A stretch of 64,000 nt of DNA from UBA2421 sp002343075 (GCA_937982565.1 CALJLN010000051.1:1-64000); one strand, 5' to 3'; counted from the first letter of the stretch, positions 7,812 through 16,674 are shown. The notes: generated by a model not told the origin, from the letters alone. Program-made: numbers and translations.

Positions 7812-8897
7812 CTAACTCAAACCAATGATTCCACTGACGTTCTTGAATACTCCCCGGCCTAACCGGGGGTCGGTGCAGAAATCTACCGGAGCGTCGGGCG
7901 TCGTCCAAAGCAGTGCTGTGTTGTCCCATGTGTACTTCCATTCATGCTCTTCGAGGGGTTTTAACGGGTCGCCAGCGACTCGGGTCTCAATCAAGAAGTT
8001 GCGCGTCGTAGTCGCGATGAATGAATATGCCGCGTCAAGAAGTGGTGGGAGCAGAATGGGTACTGCGTCAACTTGAAATGTCTGGACGTCGCCCGCTAGG
8101 GCGAACCCGCCAAGCTCTCGTACTTCATCAAAGTGTTGCCACTCCCAATTGTCGTCGGGCATGAAGACGGGCCAGAGCGTGTTTACAAGGTTGTACGCAT
8201 GAGGGCGGTTTGGATCGTTGTCGTACCGATCGCGCAAGTCTTCTTCCGAGAGTTGCGTACCTTCAAAGTCCCAGATGTCCGTTGCGCTGCGCACTCGCTG
8301 ATTCAGTTCGACGTCTTGCAATCGCTCTCCACGAGCTTCGATCCGCACATAGAAGTTGTAGTAGTAGTTTTCATTCTGAATTCCCCCGTTCTGAGGAGTT
8401 ACATTCACAATAACTTTGATCTCCCGTACCTCTATGTTGTCATCTTGCGCAGCACGAGTAGTCGCAGGCCGTTCCCCTGGCGCAGCCGCGAAGTAGTCGC
8501 CGCTTCGTGCGGCGGCGAGGGCGATCGTCTCCAACCCCTCGGCATCCGGATCATCCACCGGCGTGACGTATTCCGTCTGCGACACCCCTCCACTGGGGAT
8601 GGTGATCGTCTTGGCGAGTTGGAAATCCACGCCCCAAGTCGCTTTGACCTCGGGAGCGAGCACTTCATAGCTGCGGTCTTCCAGATCCACCGTCAACGCC
8701 TCGTTCAGTATCGGCTGATGCGCAGGGTCGTTGGGGTCGAGCCCGGTGCGCGTAGCGGTGAAGCTGGCTTCGCCGGTGCCGTCTTCGACGACCGTGCCGC
8801 CGCCGGTGAGTTCGACGAAGGGGAAGTAGGTGTGTACCCACCAACGCGCTCGGCCTGACCAACACCCTGAGCAACCCCGATCGCCCGCGGAAAGCGG
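7812..8897 (-). pseudogene. Startless C-terminal cassette C (silent copy)
   Basis: An open frame of about 361 codons begins right after an in-frame TGA (8898-8900) and has no ATG or GTG before the Calx-beta segment; the first possible start is a TTG at 8696 inside it. It contains the Calx-beta block (GTVVEDGTGEASFTATRTGL ... TPVDDPDAEGLE) followed by a variable domain of about 210 residues (YNFYVRIEARGERLQDVEL ... NLVNTLWPVF ... EHEWKYTWDNTALLWTTPD). This domain is only distantly similar to those of copies A and B. With no start and no signal peptide it cannot be a surface protein by itself and looks like a displaced or donor C-terminus. Confidence 0.7.
8543..8834 (-). repeat. Calx-beta repeat block, copy C
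   Basis: 292-bp block matching copy B at all but about seven positions as read by eye. Similarity to copy B continues about 110 bp further (to about 8432) into the ...ERPATTRAAQ segment, beyond where copy A diverges. Confidence 0.85.
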
Positions 8898-8947
8898 TCA
8901 AAAATCAATGGTGACTCTTCACCTCCCCGTCCTTCCCATCGCTCCCT

Positions 8948-9568
8948 TCACTCGTCAGTTACACTCAGTTCGTGGCCGTTGGATTCCGCGAGCAGCTTCC
9001 CTGCAGCACTTTCCAACACAGCCTTTATCCGCAACCGCGTACCCTCCACACACCAGCCGGGTAGTTCGCCTACCTTCAGGAGCATCGAGTGTGCGCCGAG
9101 GGAGGCTTCCACGATTGGGACGCTGCGAACCGCTGGTGTAAACTTCTCTTGAAGAGGCATGGCATCGATCGACTCCACGACAAGCACCAAACGCGGCAAC
9201 ACGTCCCAGTCAACGCCTGCCTCGGCGGCGGTGTCTAATCGAGCGCCACCGAAATTGAGAGGCATTGTCGAAGCCGGATTTGCGTCTCGAAGATAAACCG
9301 CTTCAATCCGTTTACCGTCGGAATCAACGCTAGCTGCGCGGATCGCGATCATCGGATGCAATCGCAGCTTGCTATCTGAACGGTTTTCCAATCTGATGAC
9401 GACCGCCGAGCTTTGCCCGCGCCGCACCGTGAAGTCCCTCATAAACAAGTCAATCTGAACTGTAGGCTGCTGGTCGGATGCTAACAGTCCTTGGGGCATA
9501 GAAACCGCCAGCAAAACAAGGTAAACAATGCCTGCCCAATGCTTCGTGCATGCTGGGGCTATTCTCAT
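8948..9568 (-). CDS. Cassette-associated exported protein, variant B
   Basis: A 206-residue protein with an N-terminal hydrophobic segment (GIVYLVLLAVSMPQGLLAS) fitting a signal peptide. The body is beta-rich (VVIRLENRSDSKLRL, LRIKAVLESAAGKLLAES). Its ATG overlaps the TGA of cassette B (ATGA, 9565-9568), so translation of the two is probably coupled. It shares only the general pattern of its counterparts at 7280-7789 and 10,668-11,252: an early Ig-like strand set and a closing 'LRI...GKLLAxS' segment. No family is recognised. Confidence 0.7.
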   Translation of the reverse strand: MRIAPACTKHWAGIVYLVLLAVSMPQGLLASDQQPTVQIDLFMRDFTVRRGQSSAVVIRLENRSDSKLRLHPMIAIRAASVDSDGKRIEAVYLRDANPASTMPLNFGGARLDTAAEAGVDWDVLPRLVLVVESIDAMPLQEKFTPAVRSVPIVEASLGAHSMLLKVGELPGWCVEGTRLRIKAVLESAAGKLLAESNGHELSVTDE

Positions 9569-10671
9569 TGATCCATCCCCCCAACTTGAATTGTCCCATT
9601 CCCGCCATTCTTGTAACTCACCGCGCTGATCTGCTCGGGCGGAACCGGTTGATCTCCTTGCTCCCAAGCGCATGCAGCGTTGTTCCATTCCGTGCCCCAC
9701 TCTTTAGTCGCCAACTGCTGTTCGTTGTCTGCCCTGTAGAATCGCATCTTGAAGTCACGTTTCACTTGCGCGACAAGGTAGCAGTAGAACTCCTGTGAGC
9801 CGGGGATTGCGATCGGAAGCACCCCGAACGATTGCCTGTCAGTGTTCCGGGACTTTCCCTTCTTTGCATCAAGATTGATCAAGGCGGCGCGATGGTAATC
9901 CTCACGGTATTCCGGACCTGTGTTAACTAAATTGGGGTTGAACGGAACCGCTGGATCATTGTGAAGCTGTTGAAGGTACTCGTTGATGGCGTTGTCGCCA
10001 AGAAAGTTGTTTGTGAAGTCAAGGATCTGGGTCAATGATCGAACGTCCATATCATAGAGGACCTGATCTAACCTTTCACCTTCGACCGCGATAGAAACGT
10101 AGAAGTCATACCCATGAAATGCGTTGACGGGTGCGGGCAAAGGCGGTGGTGGAACAAACAGTGAAAGCTTCACGGAGCGTACCTTTATGTCGTCATTTTG
10201 TGCAGCACGAGTAGTCGCAGGCCGTTCCCCCGGCGCAGCCGCGAAGTAGTCGCCGCTTCGTGCGGCGGCGAGGGCGATCGTCTCCAACCCCTCGGCATCC
10301 GGATCATCCACCGGCGTGACGTATTCCGTCTGCGACACCCCTCCACTGGGGATGGTGATCGTCTTGGCGAGTTGGAAATCCACGCCCCAAGTCGCTTTGA
10401 CCTCGGGAGCGAGCACTTCATAGCTGCGGTCTTCCAGATCCACCGTCAACGCCTCGTTCAGAATCGGCTGATGCGCAGGGTCGTTGGGGTCGAGCCCGGT
10501 GCGCGTAGCCGTGAAGCTTGCCTCGCCGGTGCCATCTTCGACCACCGTCCCGCCGCCGGTGAGTTCGACGAAGGGGAAGTAGGTGTGCACCGACAGGCGG
10601 TACGGCGACGATTTCTGATCCCGCAAGAGTGCAAGATGCGGGGCCACAGATGGTCGTTGTTGATCCATCAT
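9565..10671 (-). CDS. C-terminal cassette B with Calx-beta block
   Basis: Starts at MMDQQ (ATG 10,671), overlapping the stop of the upstream partner gene (ATGA, 10,668-10,671), and ends overlapping the ATG of the next partner gene. The 368-residue product has no signal peptide and no LEPR-XLL motif. It enters the Calx-beta segment (SVHTYFPFVELTGGGTVVED) after about 25 residues and continues into a variable domain (YDFYVSIAVEGERLDQVLYD ... NDPAVPFNPNLVNT ... DFKMRFYRADNEQQLATKEW). This domain is distantly related to those of A and C. As a stand-alone protein it would stay in the cytoplasm, so it is more likely a displaced C-terminus kept in an operon or a recombination donor. Confidence 0.7.
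   Translation of the reverse strand: MMDQQRPSVAPHLALLRDQKSSPYRLSVHTYFPFVELTGGGTVVEDGTGEASFTATRTGLDPNDPAHQPILNEALTVDLEDRSYEVLAPEVKATWGVDFQLAKTITIPSGGVSQTEYVTPVDDPDAEGLETIALAAARSGDYFAAAPGERPATTRAAQNDDIKVRSVKLSLFVPPPPLPAPVNAFHGYDFYVSIAVEGERLDQVLYDMDVRSLTQILDFTNNFLGDNAINEYLQQLHNDPAVPFNPNLVNTGPEYREDYHRAALINLDAKKGKSRNTDRQSFGVLPIAIPGSQEFYCYLVAQVKRDFKMRFYRADNEQQLATKEWGTEWNNAACAWEQGDQPVPPEQISAVSYKNGGNGTIQVGGMDQ
10296..10587 (-). repeat. Calx-beta repeat block, copy B
   Basis: 292 bp that I read as identical, base for base, to 12,069-12,360 of the full-length gene, including third codon positions. Sequence diverges abruptly at both ends. Recent duplication or gene conversion is the simplest explanation. 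Confidence 0.88.
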
Positions 10672-11252
10672 GGCGGGTTCAATCTGGCGGTGCAGAGTAT
10701 GAGCACTGGCTTGGATCGCGCGACGCACTTGTCATCCACGATGAGATATGCTCGTAGTTCGACAACTCCTGGAGCCACAATCGCTCGCGGAACGTACAGG
10801 TCTGCAAAAGTAACCGTTTCCGGCAGGACCTCGATTTGTGCTCGATCGACAGACTTTCGGTGGAGAGTGGGCATTGACATGCCTTCAAACGACTGATTTC
10901 GATAGCTGAGCACAAGCAGCGGCGGGTAGGAAAATTCTCGATCAAGGTCATTTTCTCGGGCGGCCACTCGCGATAGCAACCTACCATCTGCATCAAACTT
11001 CACACTGCCTGCGTGCATCGTCGTCGGGGCGACTCCCCTGATTGCTCTGAGTGACCGCGCTCCAACACATCGCACTACAAAATGAAAATCATGCGAGGCG
11101 ATCTCGTGCGACAAGATCGGCCCTGGCGTGAAGATCTCAAGTTCGATCTCCGGTGCACAGCTTTTTCCACCGGGCTGATTCGCACCATCCAGGTCTGAGT
11201 GAGTAGTGCCAATTACTTGCCACATCGTTGCAAAGATGACGAAGGCAATCAT
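10668..11252 (-). CDS. Cassette-associated exported protein, variant A
   Basis: A 194-residue protein that starts 16 nt after the stop of the 931-residue surface protein, with GGAG about 8 nt before ATG 11,252. The N-terminus MIAFVIFATMWQVIGTTHS is a probable signal peptide. The body is beta-rich (IELEIFTPGPILSHEIASHD) and closes with VVELRAYLIVDDKCVARSKP, the same pattern as the other two partner proteins. Its TGA overlaps the ATG of cassette B. No family is recognised. It would be the partner of the C-terminal variant now carried by the full-length protein. Confidence 0.7.
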   Translation of the reverse strand: MIAFVIFATMWQVIGTTHSDLDGANQPGGKSCAPEIELEIFTPGPILSHEIASHDFHFVVRCVGARSLRAIRGVAPTTMHAGSVKFDADGRLLSRVAARENDLDREFSYPPLLVLSYRNQSFEGMSMPTLHRKSVDRAQIEVLPETVTFADLYVPRAIVAPGVVELRAYLIVDDKCVARSKPVLILCTARLNPP

Positions 11253-11268
11253 TTCCAACTCCGTAGTC

Positions 11269-14064
11269 TCAATCGATGAAATCCTGGTACGCAAAGCCGG
11301 TAAACGAATTCGTGCCCTTGCCGTATCCTGTCACCATGGCAGACCCTGCTCCACTTCGAGTAGGCGACGCGCAAACGGCCACGGGTGCCCCATCAGCCGC
11401 AGTCCATACATACGAGTTGTTGTTCCAAGCATACCCCCATTCAAAAATTGCCAAAGGCTGCTGTGGGTCGTTTTGGTCAGATCGCATGAAAACGATTCGG
11501 AAGTCCCGTTGTCCCCCAGCGTTGTAGGTTATGTCAAATCCCCCATGAAGCCCGTGAGGATTGGGACCGAGGGTGTGGGAATCCGTCACCGTTCGACCTT
11601 GACTTGCCTCTTGGTTAAGGTGTCCGATCGCCGTGGGTTGCATCGGACCCTGTTGGCCACCGGGTAGCTGCGCCCAGTCCAACACCCACTCCCGGTTCGT
11701 ACTGATGAAGGGTGCCCCTTCTGGAACGTTGAACAGCGCCTCCATGAATGGGATTGTAGCCAATGCACCGTTGAAATCTGTCATCCATGTAGATGTATTC
11801 ATGTACTGAAGAAACGAAACCTGATGCAGACCCTCTCCAACTACGCGCACATAGTTGTGAAATGCTACTCCATTGGTGGCAACAATTTTTTCAAAAACTC
11901 CATTGTCAGGATCGCCAAACTTGAACGTAGTCTCTTCCAAACTGATGCTGACGTTGTCCTCAACGTTTCCGGCCCGCACAGCGGGCTGCGTCCCGGGTGG
12001 TGACGCAAAGTAGTTTCCGCTACGAGCGACGCTGACGCGGAAAGCTTCCACGCCAAGCACCCCTTCCCCATCCGGATCATCCACCGGCGTGACGTATTCC
12101 GTCTGCGACACCCCTCCACTGGGGATGGTGATCGTCTTGGCGAGTTGGAAATCCACGCCCCAAGTCGCTTTGACCTCGGGAGCGAGCACTTCATAGCTGC
12201 GGTCTTCCAGATCCACCGTCAACGCCTCGTTCAGAATCGGCTGATGCGCAGGGTCGTTGGGGTCGAGCCCGGTGCGCGTAGCCGTGAAGCTTGCCTCGCC
12301 GGTGCCATCTTCGACCACCGTCCCGCCGCCGGTGAGTTCGACGAAGGGGAAGTAGGTGTGTACCCAAAGCCGCACCGGCGACCATGTCTGGCCCTGCGAA
12401 AGACCCTCGGCGTCGATCTTGATGCTGATGGACGACGCGTCGGTCTTGAAAGTCTGGTTGTGGGCGAAGAATTGTTCGTTGGGGTTTGAAAAGATCTGCC
12501 CGGGCAACAGTTGAAAGCTGCCGGTGCCAACCTCTACGTCAAAATTGATACCCGGCGCGATGGGCGATTCTGACCCGACGCGTGTCCATAGGAAGACGCG
12601 CACGAAGGTGTGTCGCGGCAGGCCGGAGACGTCAACCGTCACTTCATCGTCGCTGTAGGGGCCTTCTTCGGGATCCCAAGTCACCGAGACGCCGGGGAAC
12701 AGCGTGTTTTCATCAACAGCCCCGGTCCACGGCCCACCCGGTTCCCGCTGCGCTTCGGTCGGCACGCTCGCCGCCGAGCTTAGACTCAGACTCCCATTGA
12801 TTGCCTCCACTGTTCCGAAAAACGGCCCAGCGCCGGGGTTTTCGATCGTCAGACTTCGTTGTGCGGGGTCGGTGATCGTATGCGAACTCACCAGCACCAG
12901 ACTCTCCGCGGGGCTTTGTGTGTACAGCTTGACGATATACCCTTCCGCCTGCTCGCTGCCTGCGTTCCAGCGGACGGTGATGTCCCCGTTGCTTTCGATG
13001 CTCGCGGTGACATCCGTCGGCGGGCGGAGCGTGGTTACGCCCCATGCCTTGGCGGTGGTGGCGCTGCTGCCGTCGGCGTGGGTATACGCGCGCACGCGGT
13101 ACCAGTACTTCTTGCCGTCGATCAGGTTGTTATCCTGCCACGCGTAACTGTTCGTGCCGCTGACATGCGGAATATCCACGCCGTCGAGTTGCGCGAAGTG
13201 GATACCGTCTTCGCTGCGCCAGATGCGATAGCCGTCGGGCTGGCCCACGGGCCACTCGGGGGCGGTCCATTCGACTGTCAGGCTGCTGACGGTCTGATTG
13301 CCGACCTGAATGCCGTAAGCCGACGTCAGCGGTGCCTTGAGCGTGCTGCCGAAGCGGGTGGCCAGAATGGTAAAATCATCCAGATCGATCGCGCCGGAAT
13401 AGTTTAAGTCGCCCTGCGAATAGGTGTTGCCGACGCCAAGATTGGCTGCGAGCGTGGTCCAGTCGTCGATGTTGACAGTTCGATCGCCGTTGACGATATC
13501 GGCCTGATAAAAAAAGAACGGCAGCGTGTGGTCGGCGGTGAGGTTGGGCGTCACCGCGGCGGCGGCGAGAATCGCATCGTAATTGCCGTCGGCGAGCAGG
13601 CCGACACGCGCGCCCCACTGCGACGGATTGTTCACGCCGTCAAAGCTGAGCGTGGCGCGGTTCTCTGCGCCGTCGTAGCTGAGGCTGGTGCCGGCCGAGG
13701 CGATTGGCGCGCTGCGCTTCTGGTCGAATATGTCGAAGTCGGTCTTGGTCAACGATGCCTGCACGTTGGTATCGAAGGAGTATACCAACTGGTGGGCCGA
13801 GGCGTCGGGATTAAATGAGGCGGTCGTGACGGCGGACGAAAGCAGGCGGCGCGGTTCGAGCATGTCGATCCAACCATTTACCGCGAGGAGGGAAACCGGG
13901 GATGACGAAGCCGGAAAGGCGCTGTCCGATTGACGGGTCGGCTTTCCGGCGTGCCGCGAAAACAACTGTTGAGCGACGCCGTTCGCGGCGTGCGCTATCG
14001 CAGCGAAAATACTACGAAATGCTACTTTCGCCGACTGCGCACGGCACGCAGATTGCGACGGCAC
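11269..14064 (-). CDS. Full-length LEPR-XLL/dockerin/FN3/Calx-beta surface protein
   Basis: A 931-residue protein with the planctomycete LEPRRLL motif at residues 69-75. An N-terminal beta domain (about 80-180) is followed by a dockerin type I pair (about 186-240: NGDRTVNIDDWTTLAANLG and DLNYSGAIDLDDFTILATRF). Two fibronectin type III domains follow (about 258-345 and 350-435), then a beta domain (about 450-560), a Calx-beta domain (about 565-690) and a C-terminal domain of about 230 residues (FHNYVRVVGEGLHQVSFLQY ... NSYVWTAADGAPVAVC). The Calx-beta segment (residues 569-666) is encoded by the repeat block shared with cassettes B and C, and the C-terminal domain is the variable part. Probably secreted or surface-attached. 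This is the only copy with a complete N-terminus, hence the likely expressed locus. Confidence 0.85.
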   Translation of the reverse strand: MPSQSACRAQSAKVAFRSIFAAIAHAANGVAQQLFSRHAGKPTRQSDSAFPASSSPVSLLAVNGWIDMLEPRRLLSSAVTTASFNPDASAHQLVYSFDTNVQASLTKTDFDIFDQKRSAPIASAGTSLSYDGAENRATLSFDGVNNPSQWGARVGLLADGNYDAILAAAAVTPNLTADHTLPFFFYQADIVNGDRTVNIDDWTTLAANLGVGNTYSQGDLNYSGAIDLDDFTILATRFGSTLKAPLTSAYGIQVGNQTVSSLTVEWTAPEWPVGQPDGYRIWRSEDGIHFAQLDGVDIPHVSGTNSYAWQDNNLIDGKKYWYRVRAYTHADGSSATTAKAWGVTTLRPPTDVTASIESNGDITVRWNAGSEQAEGYIVKLYTQSPAESLVLVSSHTITDPAQRSLTIENPGAGPFFGTVEAINGSLSLSSAASVPTEAQREPGGPWTGAVDENTLFPGVSVTWDPEEGPYSDDEVTVDVSGLPRHTFVRVFLWTRVGSESPIAPGINFDVEVGTGSFQLLPGQIFSNPNEQFFAHNQTFKTDASSISIKIDAEGLSQGQTWSPVRLWVHTYFPFVELTGGGTVVEDGTGEASFTATRTGLDPNDPAHQPILNEALTVDLEDRSYEVLAPEVKATWGVDFQLAKTITIPSGGVSQTEYVTPVDDPDGEGVLGVEAFRVSVARSGNYFASPPGTQPAVRAGNVEDNVSISLEETTFKFGDPDNGVFEKIVATNGVAFHNYVRVVGEGLHQVSFLQYMNTSTWMTDFNGALATIPFMEALFNVPEGAPFISTNREWVLDWAQLPGGQQGPMQPTAIGHLNQEASQGRTVTDSHTLGPNPHGLHGGFDITYNAGGQRDFRIVFMRSDQNDPQQPLAIFEWGYAWNNNSYVWTAADGAPVAVCASPTRSGAGSAMVTGYGKGTNSFTGFAYQDFID
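12069..12360 (-). repeat. Calx-beta repeat block, copy A (expression locus)
   Basis: 292-bp block inside the full-length gene, read as identical to 10,296-10,587. Flanks differ: upstream it joins the FN3-containing N-terminal part, downstream the A-specific C-terminus. Confidence 0.88.
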
Positions 14065-14548
14065 ACGGATTGCTACTGACAGACAGACTGACTGACTGGT
14101 GTGTTACTCTTTGACATCAGAACTCCCTTCGCCCGCAGGCCCCACGATGCGCTCGACACCCGATCGCGAACCCCTCGCGATGTATGTTGATGTCGGGATC
14201 ACCGGGTTGCGTGGCTGGATTGTCAAGTGATTGTTTCGTTCAGAAAGCCCGATTTTTGGCCTCACGCCAGTAACTGTTTTCCGTCCCGCCGTCTGATTTT
14301 ATCAAGTCGGTCCGGAGGGTGACTTGTTAGGCTGCCCACTCGGCCAGGAGCAGGGTCGTGCTCTTCTGCTCGGGCGGACGCCGACGGGAGAAGACGATGG
14401 AGCGTGAAGCTGTGTTTGACTTCGTCAACATCCGCTCGCTGTATTGCTTCATTCTACATCGCCAAGAAGGGTGACGAGCGGGTCGTTCGGTTGTTCTTTC
14501 TCACCGGGGCAAGGCATTCCAACAATATGGTCCTGCCAGTTTCTTTCG
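14065..14548. other. Intergenic region without a supported gene
   Basis: 484 bp between the surface-protein gene and the CoxG-like gene, both on the minus strand. It should hold the promoter of the surface-protein operon, but I see no convincing -35/-10 pair. Short frames inside it have no ribosome-binding site or recognisable product. Confidence 0.4.
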
Positions 14549-15010
14549 CTATCCTTCCACCCTCGCGCGCAATTTTTCCCAGCCGTCTTTCACCGTTTTA
14601 TCCGCGGCCCCGGCGATCAGGCCGGCGGGGACGGCGCTGACCAGCCCTGTGCGGTTCATCACTTGCGCTTCCCAGATGAGCCGGGTTTTCGCGCCATCTT
14701 CCAGAGGTTCGAGTTTCAGGCGCGATTCGATTTCCATGCCCATGCCGATGCCGGTGGCGGTGACGGTGATTCGGATTTTTTCATTCTGCACGGCTTCGGC
14801 GACGTGGATTTTGCTTTTCATCGTCCCGCGGATGAAACTGAAACCGGGTTTGACCACGCACTGCAGGGTGCGGTCGTCGACCTTGGTGGCGCTTTGCAGA
14901 TCGGGGATGTTTTTGGCCAGATCATCGAGATCGGTCAGCGCGGCAAACACCTTCGCGGGTGGGGCGTTGAAGGTTTCTTCTCCCTTGAGTGGTTCCATCG
15001 GGCCGGCCAT
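14549..15010 (-). CDS. CoxG-like SRPBCC-fold protein
   Basis: A 153-residue protein of the CoxG (carbon monoxide dehydrogenase subunit G) branch of the START/SRPBCC superfamily: GEETFNAPPAKVFAALTDLDDLAKNIPDLQSA near the N-terminus, then a central GTMKSKIHV... strand set and a C-terminal helix (GAADKTVKDGWEKLRARVEG). These proteins have a hydrophobic pocket; in CoxG it helps to recruit the dehydrogenase to the membrane. No cox dehydrogenase genes are nearby, so the name reflects the fold family only. GAGTAACGC precedes the ATG. Confidence 0.82.
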   Translation of the reverse strand: MAGPMEPLKGEETFNAPPAKVFAALTDLDDLAKNIPDLQSATKVDDRTLQCVVKPGFSFIRGTMKSKIHVAEAVQNEKIRITVTATGIGMGMEIESRLKLEPLEDGAKTRLIWEAQVMNRTGLVSAVPAGLIAGAADKTVKDGWEKLRARVEG

Positions 15011-15153
15011 GCGTTACTCCTGTTTGTTGGTCGAGACTCGTGCTGCGGACAGATTTTACCCGGCCCGCCCAATCGACCAAGTTCGCCGCGGGGAAAAAAT
15101 GCTTGCACGCGGGGCGATTTGCGCCGCATAATGCGCGGCGAGGTTGGGAGACA

Positions 15154-16674
15154 ATGCGAAGCAAGCACAACGACACATCGCCGAAGGCCCGCGCGCCGGG
15201 GATTGACCCCCTGGAGCCGCGGCGGCTGTTTGCGGCGATTTATGGTGAAATCGAACCCAACCAGCGCGCCAGCGACGCGATTTATGTAGCGCTCGACGCC
15301 AGCGGCGCGGCGCGGCTGGACGGGCGCACCCGTCGCGATGGTGATAAGGACTATTTCGCATTCGCTGCGGCGCAATCGGGCACGATCGAGCTTCGGGTGG
15401 AGACCGGGGGCAAGGCTTCGGCGCTGTTGGTGCGCATCGAGCGGCCCAGCGGCGAAGCGATTACCACCACGCGCACGACCGACTCCTTCGCTGCCGTCGC
15501 CGGGCAGACGTACTACTTTGCTGTGATCGCCGATCGCCCGATCGCCGCTACCTATTCCCTGCTGCTGCAGAGCGATCGTCCGCCCGACGCGGTGAGCCAG
15601 GATCGGATCGACACACTTTCTCGCGGTGTGAATGTGCCGCACTGGTTCTGGGACCTGCGCGGGATCGAGCCTGCGGCCAATTTCCGGTCATACTTCACCG
15701 ATACCGACGCGGCCAACCTCCGCAGCCTGGGCCTGACACACATTCGCATTCCGATTCAGCCGACTTTTTTCTTTGATTTTGCCAACCCGACCAAGCTGCG
15801 AAAGATCCATCTTGATGCGTTGCACGACGCGATCAACATCGCGCTGCGTAATGACCTGGGTGTGATCGTTGCGCCGATCGGGCGGCTGCAGAATGCGGGG
15901 ATTGATCCTTCGATGTTACAGAAGGCGACGACGTTCTATCGATTGCTCAGTGCGGACCTGCGCGGGTTCGATCCCGAGCGGGTGTTTATTCAGCTCCCCG
16001 GCGAACCCGCGGGCACGCCCGACCAGTGGCAACCGGCGCAGGAACAGCTTGCTGCGGCGGTGCGAAGTGCGGCGCCGGAGCACACCATTCTGGCCACGAC
16101 TCCGCTGAAGTTTGGATATGGTGAAAACGACTGGGGCACGGTGGATGCGCTGCGGCAGCTTCGCCCGGTGGCCGACAGAAATGTGGTTTACGGGCTGCAT
16201 TATTACGAGCCATATTTTTTCACGCATCAGGGGGCGTCCTGGGCGCTGGCGGGGTATGAATATCTGCACGATGTTCCCTACCCCTCGACGCCGGAAAGCG
16301 CAGAACTTGCGGCGCAGCAGATAGCGATTGAGACAGCGGGGACGGGATTTGAGTATCTTGCCGAATATGTGCGCTACTTTGGGCAGGCGCGATGGGATGC
16401 GAACATCATCACCGCCCGGCTGCAGACGGCTTTCGACTGGGCGGCGCAGTGGAATGTGCCGCTGGTGGTGGATGAATTCGGTGTGTATGCGTTTGCCGGT
16501 GCAAATGTGGCGAGCCGCGACGCGTGGATTCGCGATGTGCGCCTCGCCGCCGAGCAGGCCGGGGCGGGTTGGACCATGTGGGATTTCGCCGACGACTTTG
16601 GCCTGCTGATAGGCCAACCCGAGGGCCGCTGGCTCCGCTTCTCCACCGCGGCGGCGCTGGGGCTGCTCGAGTAG
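15154..16674 (+). CDS. LEPR-XLL protein with PPC and GH5-like domains
   Basis: A 506-residue protein with the LEPRRLFA motif at about 20-27, a pre-peptidase C-terminal (PPC)-type beta domain (about 30-145: GEIEPNQRASDAIYV ... AATYSLLLQS) and a glycoside hydrolase family 5-like TIM barrel (about 155-500). The barrel shows GVNVPHWFWD, THIRIPI, VVYGLHYYEPYFF and VPLVVDEFGVY. Glu441 in DEFG fits the nucleophile. The acid/base region reads QLPGEPAG, so Glu284 is present but the Asn of the usual NEP motif is Gly. GGGAG lies 4 nt before ATG 15,154. Likely secreted carbohydrate-active protein; activity is uncertain because of the Asn change. Confidence 0.82.
   Translation: MRSKHNDTSPKARAPGIDPLEPRRLFAAIYGEIEPNQRASDAIYVALDASGAARLDGRTRRDGDKDYFAFAAAQSGTIELRVETGGKASALLVRIERPSGEAITTTRTTDSFAAVAGQTYYFAVIADRPIAATYSLLLQSDRPPDAVSQDRIDTLSRGVNVPHWFWDLRGIEPAANFRSYFTDTDAANLRSLGLTHIRIPIQPTFFFDFANPTKLRKIHLDALHDAINIALRNDLGVIVAPIGRLQNAGIDPSMLQKATTFYRLLSADLRGFDPERVFIQLPGEPAGTPDQWQPAQEQLAAAVRSAAPEHTILATTPLKFGYGENDWGTVDALRQLRPVADRNVVYGLHYYEPYFFTHQGASWALAGYEYLHDVPYPSTPESAELAAQQIAIETAGTGFEYLAEYVRYFGQARWDANIITARLQTAFDWAAQWNVPLVVDEFGVYAFAGANVASRDAWIRDVRLAAEQAGAGWTMWDFADDFGLLIGQPEGRWLRFSTAAALGLLE

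Noticed and set aside
9565..14064. Classical polymorphic toxin (Rhs, CdiA, LXG or MafB)
   Set aside because: The layout is similar but there are no Rhs/YD repeats, no haemagglutinin repeats, no known toxin motif, and the partner proteins carry signal peptides, which is atypical for immunity proteins acting in the cytoplasm.
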